This document shows, piece after piece, positions 12,170-24,375 of a DNA stretch of 64,000 nucleotides. Positions within the stretch are counted from its first letter, which is position 1. Every line of letters begins with the position of its first letter. Location: positions 301,781 through 365,780 of the forward strand of contig JAEHOE010000128.1 in the NCBI GenBank assembly GCA_016858145.1, in the 5' to 3' direction. The notes beneath the pieces are model-generated. The model was not told the origin of the DNA. It was given only the letters and a program-made list of their open reading frames with translations, and made no database searches. The DNA comes from Edaphochlamys debaryana (lineage: Eukaryota > Chlorophyta > Chlorophyceae > Chlamydomonadales). A program made the position numbers and the translations under genes.

Positions 12170-14399
12170 TCAGTCCCCCCGCAGCAGCGACTTCATGCTC
12201 TCGTACGTGCCCCAGCACACGGCCGCCGCGGGCACGTGGAACATGACGCGCGGCTTGACGCCCTGCCACACCGCCTGCATGCCCTCCTCGCGCACAATCT
12301 GCCGGAGCGTGTCCAGCTGTGGCGGGGTGGACGTGGGGAGGGGAGGGGAGAGAGGGGAGTCAGTTGCAGGCCTCGTTGCGTTGCGTCCCGCCCGCTTCGT
12401 TCCCTTGTAATAGACGCGCCCCACTCGTCAGCAAGCGCCTCACTTCACCAGTACCAACTTTTGCCTCTCCTCGCCCCCTCCAAAGGCCCCCCGGCCTCGT
12501 GCCTGCTCCTCTGCCCCGCCTCCCCAACCTTCCCCGCTCACCACCGCTGCGCTCTCGTACTTTGCCCCGTACGAGGTCCCGCTGGTGGCTCCGCTGGTCT
12601 GCAGCCGCGTCTTCACCACGTCCAGGGGGTTGGTCACGGCCGCCGCGCAGCCGCCCGCCAGGCCCCCCGCAACCAGCTGCACGCGGAGAGTCTCCTCGTC
12701 CTCGCCTGGGGGTGTGAGCGGGGTGCGGAGTGAAACCCCGTTAGCCAAGTGGCAGAGGGGCACGACAAACGGGCGCACTCCACGGGCTGCATCCCACCCC
12801 GTAACCCCCACCCCGCCCCGCCCTGCCCCACCCTGGTACATGAGCTTCTTGGCCGTCTCGTAGACGGAGAAGTGCATGGCCGTGAAGGGCACATTCATGA
12901 CCAGCGTGGTGCGATAGGAGCGGAAGAAGGCGCCCATTCCCTCGTGCCGCAGCATGGCCCGCGCGGCGTCCAGGCCGCTGCGGTAGGGAGAGCCCTCGAT
13001 CTGCGCAGGGCAGGGCAGCACATGTGGGATGGAGCGGTCATCGCCTGGCCAACCCTCGACCCCAGGCCGTGCACCGCCGGCCTGGGCCACCATCACAGCT
13101 GCTGCTCTGCCAACCTGGGCCATAGTCCGTGAGGTTTCCGGGTTCCATGCGTCAAGTCGTTGCCAGTCGCTTGCACACAACAGACCTCATGGGCAACTAT
13201 ATTGCTTATTTACTGGCACCCTTCCACGCCTGCCTTGTCCCGCCATCCTCGCAGCTGCCCATGCCGCGCCCTCCCCCCCCCCCCCCCCCCCCCCCCCCCT
13301 CCCCACCTGGCAGCGCTGCTTGATGCTGTCCACGGGGGTCATGAGCGCATCGTTCACCACGGTGGCCGTACACCCCGCGGCGGCCGTGGCCAGCGGGTGC
13401 AGCCCCTCCCGGTTGCCGCCCAGCGCCTCCTTGGCCGCCTCGTACACGGCAAAGTGCATGGCGTGCGCGGGCCTGCGGGGAGAGGCGGTGGCGGTGGCGG
13501 CGGTAGGTCCAAGGAGGCATGACTGCGGCAGCTACAGCTTCAAGGCACTTCATTTGTACAGCTGCCGTATGCCGGGGCGGCTGGGGGCGGAGCGGCGATG
13601 CGCCCCTCCAACCGTGGCCCCCCGCCTGAGGCCCAGCCAGCGCTCCGGGGTCTTACCCTGCGCCCAACGCCACCGGCCCAACGCCTCGGTACAGCCCGGC
13701 AATGCCGTCCTTCTGCAGGACGGCTCGGACCATTTGTCGCACCGACGTCCGGGAAAGCTGTGGGTTGGGGGCACGCGCAGACGTGAGCAGGCAAGCGGCG
13801 GAGGGGCATCCTGGCAGGCAGAGAAGCACCGCGGCAGGTGGGAGGCAGACCGAGACCACTTGTGCCCTGCAAGCAATCCTACTCACCGCCGACCCAGAGT
13901 GCCCTGGGTGGTAGAGCGTCTGCATACGCGTCTTGATGGTGTCGACCGGGTGCATGGCAGTGTGTTCCACCGTGCCCGCAACCGACCCAGCGATCATGTG
14001 CTGCACGTAAGTCACGAAGCAGAGGAGCAGGGCCGAAGCGGGGGGACTGTTGGGTAGCGTTCAAAGAGGTGCCGTCAAGGCCCTTCCCGGAAGGGTTATT
14101 CTTGACCATCTTCCGAAATGACAGAGACGACCCCCAGCACCACACGGGCGGCGAGCTATGAGTATTCAGCACGAGAGCGAGCGAGGGACGGCTACGTCGC
14201 TGGGCTTACTCAATCCCGCAACGTGGGACCGCGACGCGCGGAGAGCACAGCTGCGGACGTCGCTTTGTCACCCTCACCATGCAAAAAACAGCCCCGTGCT
14301 CACCGACACGAAGGAGAGCCCGTCATAGCTCTCAATCTCCGACTCGCTGGATGATGTTGTCGGCGGCTCATCAATCGATGGAGCCCGCTGCCCAAGCAT
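12170..14399 (-). CDS. Mitoferrin-like mitochondrial carrier (SLC25, MRS3/4 type), 7 exons
   Basis: Exons on the minus strand are 14399-14304, 14000-13887, 13757-13657, 13472-13307, 13000-12832, 12705-12542 and 12316-12170. All join in phase to a 318-residue protein, the usual size of a mitochondrial carrier. It has the three-fold repeat of the family, with signature motifs PVDTIK (first repeat), PVDSIK (second) and PLDVVK (third), each at the end of an odd-numbered helix. HMIAGSVAGTVEH in helix 1 and the following MHPVDTIKTRMQ are characteristic of mitoferrins, which import iron across the inner mitochondrial membrane for Fe-S cluster and haem synthesis. The iron role is inferred from this resemblance. 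The start at 14399 gives a short acidic, Ser-rich N-terminus; an in-frame ATG at 14594 would add 65 residues and is less likely. A poly-C tract at about 13270-13300 lies in an intron. Confidence 0.9.
13269..13300. repeat. Poly-C tract in a carrier-gene intron
   Basis: A run of roughly 28 C residues directly downstream (in plus coordinates upstream) of the donor of carrier exon 4. Its length is likely to be unreliable in the assembly. Confidence 0.85.
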
Positions 14400-15050
14400 G
14401 GTCGCTGTTGCCGCGACAACTGCGGCTCCTGCAGCCGCGGTGGCTGCCACCGTCCCGCTCCAGCTCCCCGGCTCCGCCCCGCCCGCAGACTCCACCGCAG
14501 TGTGCGTCGCCCGTGCCCCGAGTAGCCTCCCCGAGTGCTCAGCCGTTTGCCGTGCGGCTTCGCGGCCCGGGGACATACTGCGACACGCTTCCAAAGCGAT
14601 GGCGCGCAGAATCTCCTACAACAGCCCCCAAAGTCCTGCAGAGACGATGTCACGGACTTGATCGGTAATACTCAGAATGCTGCGAGACTTCTGCCCGATG
14701 GAATACACAAGTCTGCAGACTGGATGGCGAGTCGCCCGAGTGGGCGTTCGAATTGTGAGCACCTATACTGAGCACAGGAGCGGGTGGATGACGGCTATTG
14801 ATGGGTAGGTGTATCGGGGCGAACGCGACCCACAACGGCTTAAACGGGCCGTTCCATGCAGGCTTCATGCACGCGGCAGGACGTCCGGACCTGCACCAGC
14901 TCTGCCCGCGACGGCACAGGCTCAGTCAGCTTGCTCACTCTCTACTACCGGCATTATAGGTGCCGGCCCACAGCTTGGCTCACCCGACCTCGTCCCGGAA
15001 TCGTGCAAGCCTGCGCAGCTAACCCTAGAAGCGTTGCCCCACCAACCGCG
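14400..15050. other. Divergent intergenic region
   Basis: About 650 bases separate the start codons of the carrier gene (minus) and the next gene (plus), so it probably holds both promoters. If the upstream ATG at 14594 is used for the carrier, it shrinks to 456 bases. No regulatory motif can be assigned. Confidence 0.45.
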
Positions 15051-16819
15051 ATGATGCAGCTGCACCAACGCTCAGGATTAACATTTAGGCAGTCATGTGG
15101 CGTTGCGGGGTCGCAGTTGCGCGCAACCTGCCAGCCGTCTCGCCCTTCCGTGCTGCGGGGCCTGACCTGCAAGGCCGCGCCCCGCAATAACGAGCCTGGG
15201 AGGTGAGGGGGCAAGGCGGGGACCCGACGGGGGGGACCGCTGGGGGAAGGGGTGGCACCTCTTTGTCGTTTGGGTCGTGCCGCAAGGCTAGGAAGCCGGG
15301 AAGGGCCGGGGGAAAGCCCACAGGCGGGGTAGGGGCATGGGGTAGGGGCTGTCTGGGGCACGGGTACTGTTGCGCAAGTGTTGCGTCAGCAAAGTTTAAA
15401 TGCCGCCGCGTCGGCCCGCCCCGTTTCCCCCTCCCAGCCCGGCCAACCAAGCCGACATGCAGCATGCCGACACCATGCAGACCCGCTACGAGCAGGCCTA
15501 CTCCATGAGCCAGCTCTACGCAGCGGAGCGGCCCGCGCCCATCCCCCTGGACGAGCACGAGCGGCGGCGGCAGGTCAAGGACGTGGCCGAGGTGGTCGAG
15601 GTGGGAGGCAGGGGGGGCGGCAGGGGGAGGGGAGGGCAGGGGGGGCAGGGCAGGATAGGGGCAGGCAGGCTTGGACAGCCGGGCGCCCACATGTCTATCC
15701 GGGGCCAGGGGTCGGCACCCCGGTCACCTGTATTGGTTTCCTCTGTACCAAGTGTCCCTCCCTTACCTCGTCACCTCCCGCGCCCTGTCCAGGCCGGTCG
15801 GCGCAAGGGCCTGGCGGAGCCCCGCATCCGCGAGGGCCTGACGCAGCTGGACGCGCTGCTGCCGGGCGTGCTGAGCCTGCACCGCATGAAGCCCGGCGAC
15901 TGGGCGGCGGTGGCTGCCGACACGGTGGCGGTGGCGGAGAAGATCATCCTGTGGGTGGGGGCACTGGGGGGAGGCGCTGTGGGACGGGATCGGACGGTGG
16001 AGGGGAATGCGGAGGCGTGGATGGGGCTGGTGTGGCTGTGCATGAGGGCCAGGGCGTCCATCATGGCACCGCCAACCTGGCGGCTGCCTGCAGCGGTCAG
16101 AACGGTCGATCCTGCCAGCTTACCGCCCGCTCTGCCTCCTGGCCTGCTGCCTGCCCTCCTCTCCCGCCCACCGCCCCCAGGCTCAAGTCGCTGTACCCCT
16201 CGGCCGACATCTTCCGCATCGTGTTCCGCAAGCCCCGGCTGCTGCTCATGACGCCCGCGCGCCTGCAGAGCGACGCGCAGGAGGCGAGCGGGGGGCGCAG
16301 CAGGGGGAGTGATGTGGGGGAAGGGCAAGCGGGCCTGGAGCGTATGCTCCTCCAAAGGCCGATAGCAGCTTCGTGGTAGGCCTAGTTACCGCCCCATCTC
16401 CCCCCTTATCCTGTGTGCCCGCTCCCCTCCCAGATCCTCCGCCTGCTGAGCTCCGCAGCCAACCCCGCCGCCATCCTGGAGGCCACGCCCGACCTTGTGG
16501 ATCCGCTCTCGCTGTCTCGATGCCTGGCCTCGCTCAAGTCCGCCTTCCCCGGCACCGATCCAGTGGCGCTGCTGCAGAGGCACCCGGGTGGGGGGGGGGG
16601 GGTGTCGAGGGGGTCGAGGGATGGGCTCTGGGCGGTACTGAGGCAGCCTACCTAGGGATGGGCCTGCTCCCGCCCTTACCCGCGCGCGCGGGCATACCGG
16701 TATGTGAATCGCTGAGCCCTGCCGCCCCGGCTGCCCCCGCAGACATCCTGTCCAACCTGGGCTCCGAGGCGGCCGTGGAGCTGACGGCCGACTACGGGGA
16801 GCTGAGCACCAAGGACTGA
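15051..16819 (+). CDS. Putative organelle-targeted protein with mTERF-like helical repeats, 6 exons
   Basis: Exons 15051-15202, 15438-15600, 15793-15950, 16181-16283 (or to 16313), 16434-16587 and 16743-16819 join in frame to about 268 residues. The first exon encodes a typical organelle transit peptide: Arg, Ser, Gln and Ala rich with no acidic residue for about 40 positions. The C-terminal half contains two copies of a helical unit: LKSLYPSADIFRIVFRKPRL and LKSAFPGTDPVALLQRHPDI, each a leucine-rich helix pair followed by a Pro. This spacing is like that of mTERF-type nucleic-acid-binding repeats, but the match is by eye only and the protein is shorter than classical mTERFs. The fourth exon appears to use a GC donor (GAG/GCGAGC); an alternative GT donor 30 bases downstream keeps the frame too. 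Role in organelle gene expression is only a guess. Confidence 0.75.
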
Positions 16820-17897
16820 GCGGGGCGCAGCGGCCGGGGAGCGAGGGGCTGTGGACACGGCGGAGCCGCCCACCCAGTGACCTTGCTGACGCGTCGTGAG
16901 CAAGTGGCCTACTCCATAGGGCCCCGACATCGTTGGTGTGAGCAGGAATCTACGCGTTTGTGTGCGTCTATTCTGAGAGGGTGAGCCCCAGTGTATTGAT
17001 ACCGCTGTTGAGGGGATGAGATCACAGGACCGCCAGCTCAGGTTGGGCGGCGGGCAGGTCAGGGGTCGATCACTCTTCTCGGGAAGGTCACCTGTGGCCA
17101 GGCCTGCGGGCAGGGGTGGCCGGGAGCGTCTCCTAGCCATGGAGGGCGTGTTGACCCTTCGACGATTTTGTCGCGCCGTCGGGCTCGAAGAATGGACGCA
17201 ATGTGATTCCATGCATAGGCTCAAATCAAGGGGGGCTTCATGCACGTCTGTGGCGGGCGAAGTGGCTTGTCGTGCGTCGAAGGGGGTTAAAGGGTAGGCA
17301 AGTAAGGGCTGTATGGCTTTGGGGGGCGAAGTGGGTTGTCGTACTTCTGCGGGGAGGTGCGGGGAAGAGTTAGGCATTATGGTTGCCTGTGAAGCGTAGC
17401 CGCCTTCAAACGGGGGGCCCTGCTCGGGTCGACATCATCAAATGGCTGGCGGAACCCCCGGGCTGCTGTCCAAAAGCGGCGAAGGCTGTTGGTGCGGGGA
17501 AGAAGCGTTCGTGTCGGGGCTTGGCGAGGGTTCGCCCTCAGAAGCTTCATTGTCTTGTTGAGAATGGTATCAAGAGGCCTGGTTCAAGCCAATTGGGGTC
17601 CCCCCCCATCCTGTGAAAGTTCTGTGCTCAGACCCGCCCGAACGACCTTGGAGAAACGTTGTTTTTTGTCCCCAAGGAGCTCACGCTTACACGATCCCAT
17701 CACTCATCGACAAACAGTCGCTGCACGCTGCACGAAACGCTTAACTTGCTCTTGCTCGCTCAAAGCGGGACGCATGGACCTGCCTCAGTGCTCACTGCCT
17801 ACCCAGCTATCATAAGGGCCCGGCCAGCCAGGGAGCAAGCCCAGCTTGAATTTACCAGGGTGGTGTAGATCGCGCTGAGGTGCACCGAGGAGCGGCC
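16820..17897. other. Intergenic region
   Basis: No gene seen. The composition is less GC-rich between about 16,900 and 17,900. Near 17,200-17,350 a short phrase (GGCGAAGTGG with TTGTCGT) occurs twice. It presumably holds the promoter of the tubulin-ligase-like gene. Confidence 0.45.
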
Positions 17898-20800
17898 ATG
17901 GCGGTCGAGACGGTGAGCTTTCGCAAGCCGTGCTGGCCCACCGCGCGTCTAGCTCGTACCTCGAGTTAGCTGCGTTCACGGAAGGCCCTGAACAGCGTGT
18001 GCACGTCCGCGGGCTCGTCGGGCCCAACCACCTTCCGCCCTAATACGGCCCCCGTCGGGTGTCCGCTCCCCACCCCGCAGCGGCGGGACACGTCCGAGGA
18101 TGGCGCCGCTGCCAAGGCCGGCAGGAGTGCTCCCGGGGGCGCCAGCAGCAGTGGCCGCCCTGCTGCACCCGCCCCGGCGCCCGGCCGCACCGCGCGGCGC
18201 AGCAGCTCCACCTCGGGGGGGCGGGCCGCGCCCTACCGCTACCTGCTCCTGTCGGGCAACGAGTCGGTGCTGATGCAGGAGGCGCTGGAACGGCGGCCCT
18301 GGTGGGAGCCGGCGGGGCCCAGCGACGGAGACCGCTGGAACATGTGGTGCGGCCTCAACGGCCAGGTGCGGGCGGGGCTAGGGTTTGGGGCCGCGGTGGT
18401 GGGGGGCGCCGGGCGAGCCCTGCGCCGGATGGTCCCTGCGCCGGATGCTCCCTGCCCGAGAGGTCGGCATGGCCTCTGGCGGGGAGCACTCACGGGCCTC
18501 AGGTAGGACAAGCGACGGCCACCTGAGCTGGATCATTAGGCCTACCCTCGGATCGCCACCCATTCCCTTCCTCGGCGCAGGTCTTCCGCAAATACGACCT
18601 CCTGCCCCCCTCCTCCTCGGCCTCCACCTCGGCGCCCTCCTCCCGGCGCCTGGTGAACCGGCTGGAGGCGCACGGGCGCATCTGCACCAAGAACGGACTG
18701 GCAGGGCTGCTGCAGGCGCTGAGGAGGGCCGTGGAGGCGCAGGCGCAGGCCAAGGGGGGCGGTGGGGGCGGGGGCCCGCCCCTGGACACGAGCTGGATGC
18801 CAGAGACGCACGTGCTGCCGGCGGGGCCCAAGGCGGCAGCGGCGGGGGGCTCGGCCATGGCGGCCTTCCGGGCGGCGTACGAGCAGCACGCGGTGAGCTG
18901 CCCGGCCTGGGCTCGTGGGGCCACGGGTGTGGGAGGTCGCATACGCGTGGCGGCCGACTAGATTGCTCAGGCCGACCACCAGCCAAGCCCATGATGGTTG
19001 CCCCACCACCTGAACCCCACTCTGACTGCTCGCCACCCTCCAGGCTGCCGGGCGGCGGGTGTGGATCTGCAAGCCCACCAGCCTCAACCGCGGCAACGGC
19101 ATCACCGTGTGCGACTCGCTGGAGGGGGTCACGGAGCACCTGGCCACGCGGCCCGAGGGTGGGAGGGGCGGCAGGGCGGGGGCGGGGCGAGGAGGCTGGC
19201 ACGTAGCGAAAGGCAGCAGGGTGGTGGTTGGCATTTGGCGCAAGGACAACAAGACTGCAACCTCTGGTCTCTTCATCCGTGCCTCACCCTCTAGGCAGCA
19301 GCCTGATCGTGCAGAAGTACATCGAGAGGTGGGCAGGGTGAAGGGGGGCCGTGGGGGTCAGGCTCGGGTGCTGATTGATTACGTCAAGTGGGGACTGGGC
19401 ACTCCTAACAACGCTGTGTTGCTCAGTCATCCTGGTCCTCAGCTGCCCCCCCCGCATCCTCCCCTCCCCCCAGGCCTCTGCTGCTGGGCGGCCGCAAGTT
19501 CGACATCCGCGCGTACGCCCTGGTGGGCCCCGACGGCCGGGTGTACTTCCACAGGTGGGGGAGCGGGGGACACGGGGAGCGGGACAGGTGGGGGAGGTGG
19601 CAGGACAGGCAGTCCCCTGCCCGCCCCCACCGCCACCCCCACCCTGCCCGCCCGCATCACACGCACTTGCAGCATGCACTACGGGGTTGCTGCTTGATTT
19701 CAATACCCCCAGTTGCCCGCCTACATCCGCTCATGCGCTAGGGCGAGAGCCAGGCAGACTCATCCGCTTGAAACAGGCCTTCAGAACGCCGCGCCCTCCG
19801 CTACACTCCACCGCACTCTCCCGCACTCCTGTGCGGCAAGAGCTTGCCAAGCGCGGTCGCACGTTTTGGGCCGCCAAGGGCCACGAAGTGCGGCCCGCTT
19901 TCGCACTTTTGGGCTTGGACCCGAGGTCCGCGTGCGGGACCTCCCGCACTTCGGCCCAGGGAAGATAGCAACGCTGGGCACGAGCAGGCCAGCAAGACAA
20001 CCTAAACAGACAGGACAGGAACCAGGACAAGAGGGTGGCGGGTTTCGGTGCCCGCGGGCTTGTGGCGAGTGGTGAGTGGTGACCTGCACCGTGCCCATCC
20101 CCTCCTCCCCCTCTCCCCCCCTCCCCCCTTCCCCCCCCCCCAGGGAGGCCTACGTGCGCACCTCGTCCACCCCCTACGACCCCTCGGACCTGGCCAACCG
20201 CTCGGCGCACCTCACCAACGACGCAGTGCAGGTGGGGCCCAGGGAAGGAAGGCAGGGGAGAGGGAGGGAAAAGGGCAGGCCTGCAGGGGCTCATTCGCTG
20301 CATCTCTTGTCTTCACCAATTATCCTTTACCCCCGCCCTCACCGTCACTCCCGACCCCCGACCCCCCACCCCCCCAGAAGCACCTGGCCTCCTACCACGC
20401 CTTCGAGGACCACTGCAAGCTCTCCCTGGAGCAGCTGGGGCCCGCGCTGAGGGGGGCGCCGGGGGGGGCCGAGGCGCCCGACCTGGACACGCGACCGGGG
20501 TGCGAGGAGGGCGTGTGGGGGGCCATGCGCCGCTGCGTGGCCGCCCTCTTCAGCGCCGCAGCGCCGCTCATGAACCCGAGGAAGCTGGCGCACTGCTGGG
20601 TGCGTGGGCTGGGGCCCTGGGGTCGCACAGTACCGAGGCCGTCCGCGCGGCGACCTCCGTTTCCTGCCCGCTGTCCTGCCTGGTCTCCTGACCTCCCGAC
20701 CCCCCTTCCCCCTGTCCCCCTCGACCCCTCCATCCCCAGGAGCTGCTGGGTCTGGACTTCATGCTGGGCGCGGAGGGCGGCCTGGCGCTGATCGAGGTGG

Positions 20801-21453
20801 GGGACTTTGGGGCGGAGGAGGATTGGGTGAAGGGGGGAGACGGGCAGAAGGGGTCAGGAGGAGAAGGGCGGGCAATTTTTAAGCTGCTAGGAGCGGGAAG
20901 TGGGAAGGAGAGGGTGGGCAGTGCACGAAGCTGTGATGAGCACCGACGGGCCAGTCATGCTCGCCACGCGGCTGCCGGCCCCCCATGCCTGCACCCGTTC
21001 CGCTCATCGTCGCGCACCCGCCCCGCACCGCGCCCCCAGGTCAACACCAGTCCGGCGTTGTTCCGCGCGGGCGCCTACCTGACGGACCTGCTGCCCCGCC
21101 TGGTGGAGGAGGTGGCGCAGAGGGTGCTGGACCCGCTCTTCCCGCCGCCGCCGGGGCAGGCGCAGCAGGGAACTGCGCCCGCCGCGCCGCTGGAGGGCTT
21201 CGTGCAGGTGCCCCTGGACACAGGGCTGGGGGCGGCCGCGGCGGCGGCCCTGGGGCACCGCACTGGGGCCAAGGCAGCTGCATCCAAGGCGGTGCCGCCG
21301 CCTGCTGCTGCGCCCCGGGCGGGCGGCAGGGCGATGCCGGTGGCTAAGGTGGAGGCGCCGCGGGCGGTGCGGGCAGCGGCAGCTGCTGGTCCGGGCGGGG
21401 CATCGCCGCCGAGGCTGCGGGTGCAGCGGCTGTCCAAGCCTGTAAGAGGATGA
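17898..21453 (+). CDS. Tubulin-tyrosine ligase-like (TTLL) protein, 10 exons
   Basis: Exons 17898-17912, 17970-18365, 18581-18892, 19044-19158, 19295-19328, 19474-19554, 20144-20231, 20378-20599, 20740-20796 and 21040-21453 join in frame to 577 residues. The TTL/ATP-grasp landmarks appear in order: VWICKPTSLNRGNGITV (ATP-binding loop), SLIVQKYIE, GGRKFDIRAYALV, then a YVRTSS and HLTNDAVQ region, and ELLGLDFML followed after one intron by IEVNTSPAL, the Mg/ATP-binding end of the fold. Enzymes of this family add tyrosine, glutamate or glycine to tubulin tails; which one cannot be told from the sequence. The start rests on a 57-base first intron (GTGAGC to TTAG) that joins MAVET to the next exon, which has an in-frame stop just upstream and no ATG. 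The C-terminal 90 residues are an Ala/Pro-rich extension. Confidence 0.88.
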
Positions 21454-21729
21454 GGGCTTGAGGAGATGCAGTGCCTTTAGCGGGGGCTGGGGGCCCGGGC
21501 GCGGCCGGATGAGGGGTTGCAGCACTTGCAGGGCCTGTGGCGGGGGGCGGGGGGAGGACGCGGGTGGATGTGCATCAAAGGTACCTGCAGTACGGCAGGT
21601 CAGTAAGGTGCTTGCAGAAGGCCACTCGGAAGCACTGGTTTGCTCTACTCTGCTACCTCTGCTGAATACATACATAGACCGTGCGTCCGCCAGTTTGCTC
21701 GCTTGCGCAAGTCTGATGCACATCCCGAC
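21454..21729. other. Short intergenic region
   Basis: 276 bases between the TTLL stop and the proposed BTB start. The BTB frame is open further upstream (to about 21640), so the BTB protein may start earlier. Confidence 0.4.
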
Positions 21730-24375
21730 ATGCTGAAGCTGAACCTTGTGGAGTTCGCCAGCAAGGCGCTAGAGTGCATTCGCTGGCCGTCTGAAACGTA
21801 TCAGGGCAATCCGCACCTGAAGGTGCAGCTGCCTGCCCTGTTCGGTGATGCGGCAACCAGCGACTGCAAAGTCGTCTTCAACGTTCAGCCCCAAGCCGGG
21901 TCAAAGCGACCGATTGACGGGGAAGAGGAGCAGCAGCTGCACGTCCACCCGGCCCACACGCAGTTTCTCCTCGGGATGGCGCCGGAGTTTGCTCGGCAGG
22001 TGAGTCCGCCGCGAGGCTTATGGTCCTGGCATGCACTCGGGCTATCGACAGTGACCGTTAAGTCCTGTGTGAAGAGTTCTTGGGGCTCTCTCAGTCGCAC
22101 CTCCTCGAGAGTGCAACCACCATTTCAATGCCACATGTTGCCGTCCTTACCCGTCCAGACCCCACCCCTTTCCCCGCGCGGCGGAACGCAGCTACTCCAG
22201 CATGCGTGCGAGGAGCGGGCCCTGGACTCAGCCGTGGGAGCGCAAGCAGCTGCAGGTCGCCAACCGCTGGGAGCGCTGAACGGCATCAGCCGCCCCAACA
22301 CCCGCGCCAGGACCAAGGGGACTAAAGCGCAAGAGCAAAGGCTACCACAGCTAGGCTAGCTACCGGCGCACGAACAGCGGCTCCAGCTTCTTCCCCGCCT
22401 TCTTCTGGCGGCAGCGGCGCGTGTTGATGGCGTTGGCGGTCATGCTGAGCTCCTCGGGCGCCTTCTTCCGCCCGTCACGAAACACCGGCGGAGGGAGGCC
22501 TGCGGCTGCTGCCGCGGCCTCGGCCCGCTTCCTATCCTTGTACGCCCTCCCCATGAGGTTCTGATGACAGCACTGCTCACGATTGCTTGGCTGACAGGCT
22601 ATCACCTATAGACAGCTTGACTGCTTGGCTGACAGGCACCACCCGGTCAGCACTTCCCACGCGCTGACTTCTCTTGCCGTACGTATGCACATGCCGCACA
22701 GAAACGCCTTGATGACGGCACCTGTTTGCCACGCACGGGTGCAGGACCACGCCCAAAGCTTGAAGGGGATGTGTCCTGCAAGGATCTCCCTGCCCGAACG
22801 TCTTTCATCAAAGCTTGCCCTCCCCTCACCTGCACTCCGGCACCCAACTCCCACCTGACCTTCGTTTCACTTCCCCGCATTCCCCGCGCGTCCCCGCACT
22901 GCAGGCGGCACCGCTACTGGCTGCACCGGGGGGGCCCCCAGCCAGCCTGCCATCCATCACCATCAAGCTGCACAGCCAGGGCGAGCTGCAGGCTGCCCTC
23001 CTCGCCCTGAAGCAGGGGTACACAGGGGCGGTGGACGCCGCCGACGTCCGCCAGGCGCTGGAGGCGCGGGCGGTGGGCCTGCGCCTGGGCATGGAGGGCG
23101 TGCCCGCGGCCAGCGATGCCCGCGTGATGGAGCTGCTGGGGGAGCCGGCGGACGAGCCGGCTGTGCTGCAGGTGAGGGGCATCGGGGGGCGAGGGGGAGG
23201 CTGTTGTGCTTGCGTCGGACCTTGACGCCTGAGGGAGGCTCGTGACTGGGGGATTGAGAGGCTCGCGCATCATTCTGACTGCCGCTGCAACGCCACACTG
23301 TTAACACCCGCATCTCCGTGCATCACCGTTGCAGCTCTACACGTGCCAGCACTTGTGGCCCACGGGCGACGCCTCCTTCGCCGCCGTCCTGGACCACGCC
23401 AAGCCCAGGCTCGTTGAGCACTTCGGCGACACCTTGTCCGCCCTCAACACGCCCTCGCTGCACCGGCGCCTGCTGCAGCTGCCGGCGGCGGGGCTGGAGG
23501 TGCTGCTGGAGGCCGATGCCTTCGGCACGGACAGCGAGGACACCGTGCTGGCGCTCCTGGCCGTGTGGATGGACGCCAACTGGGCCCGCACGGACGTCGC
23601 AACGCGTGGGCGGCTGTGCAGCCTGGTGCGGCTCGTGCAGGTGAGCACCCCAGCTCTGTCCTCCACCTTGCCGGCCCTGGCCGCGGACTACGAGGCCAAG
23701 GGGGAGACGGACCGGGCGGGCTGGTTTGCCATCAAGCGCGACAACGTGTTCCGCATCATTGCCTTCGCTGGCGCTAGCGAGCAGCAGCGGAAGTCCATGG
23801 TGATGGGCGAGGCTGGCGAGTTCTGGCTCAACCCGCGGCCCCGTCGCCAGTGTGTCCCCGAGGGAGGCATCCAGTACGACTGGAGCATACCACCTGAGCA
23901 CCTCCGCTCGCAACTGGCGGCACGCAAGCCGGGGAGCCCGCTGGGTATCTGGGCGTCGCTGGGGCATGGCAGCACCTCCTTCGTGGCCCACGGTCACCAG
24001 CGCCTGGTGTTGGTGCAGGTGCAGCGCGACGGAGAGGTCGCCGGCGTGTTCCACTTCACAGAGCTGCTGTCAGCCTTCCAGGCCCCCGGCTTAAGCCTCA
24101 GCCCCGGCGGCGCCGGCGCGGGCCTGCTGCCCATCTCCGCGGGCCTGACTCGCCGGCTGACGGTGCACCGCTGGAACGGCCCCAACCCCGAGAGCGACCT
24201 CAACCACACCACCGACTGTCGAGGCGGCGTCACGGACGAGGGCTGGGGCTGCCCGACAATGCTGCCCCTCTCCAAGCCCCCCCTCGGGTCCGGCGGCCCC
24301 CTGGGCCCCTGGGCGAGCTACCTGGGCCCCGATGGGCGGCTGACGGGGTCCATCACGCTGCTGCCGCACAAGTGA
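21730..24375 (+). CDS. BTB/BACK-domain protein, paralogue A, 3 exons
   Basis: Exons 21730-21999, 22905-23171 and 23335-24375 join in phase to 525 residues. The first exon carries the front half of a BTB fold: SDCKVVFNV, then HVHPAHTQFLLGMAPEFARQ, equivalent to the family's pattern in which an external signal or substrate domain follows the conserved D and H. The second exon completes it (LLALKQGYTGAVDAADVR). Downstream is a BACK-like helical domain (LSALNTPSLHRRLLQL, FGTDSEDTVLALLAVWMDAN) and a beta-rich C-terminal domain of unknown type. BTB-BACK proteins are commonly substrate adaptors of cullin-3 ubiquitin ligases; that role is inferred. It is 35-45% similar by eye to the neighbouring gene starting at 25229, so the two are tandem duplicates. 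The 905-base first intron contains an antisense open frame (22360-22605). Confidence 0.8.
22360..22605 (-). other. Antisense open frame in BTB intron, possibly a mobile-element remnant
   Basis: An 81-codon open frame ending at 22360 encodes a basic protein with MTANAINTRRCRQKKAGKKL and GRAYKDRKRAEAAAAAAGLP, unlike its neighbours and unlike random GC-rich shadow frames in having a coherent Lys/Arg-rich composition. Just beyond its upstream end (plus 22583-22638) the phrase TGCTTGGCTGACAGGC occurs twice, 37 bases apart. It could be the last exon of a transposon gene that inserted into the intron. No family recognised. Confidence 0.35.

Noticed and set aside
17016..17297. Small gene between the mTERF-like and TTLL genes
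   Set aside because: 93-codon frame without motifs or splice context; the region is more AT-rich and promoter-like.
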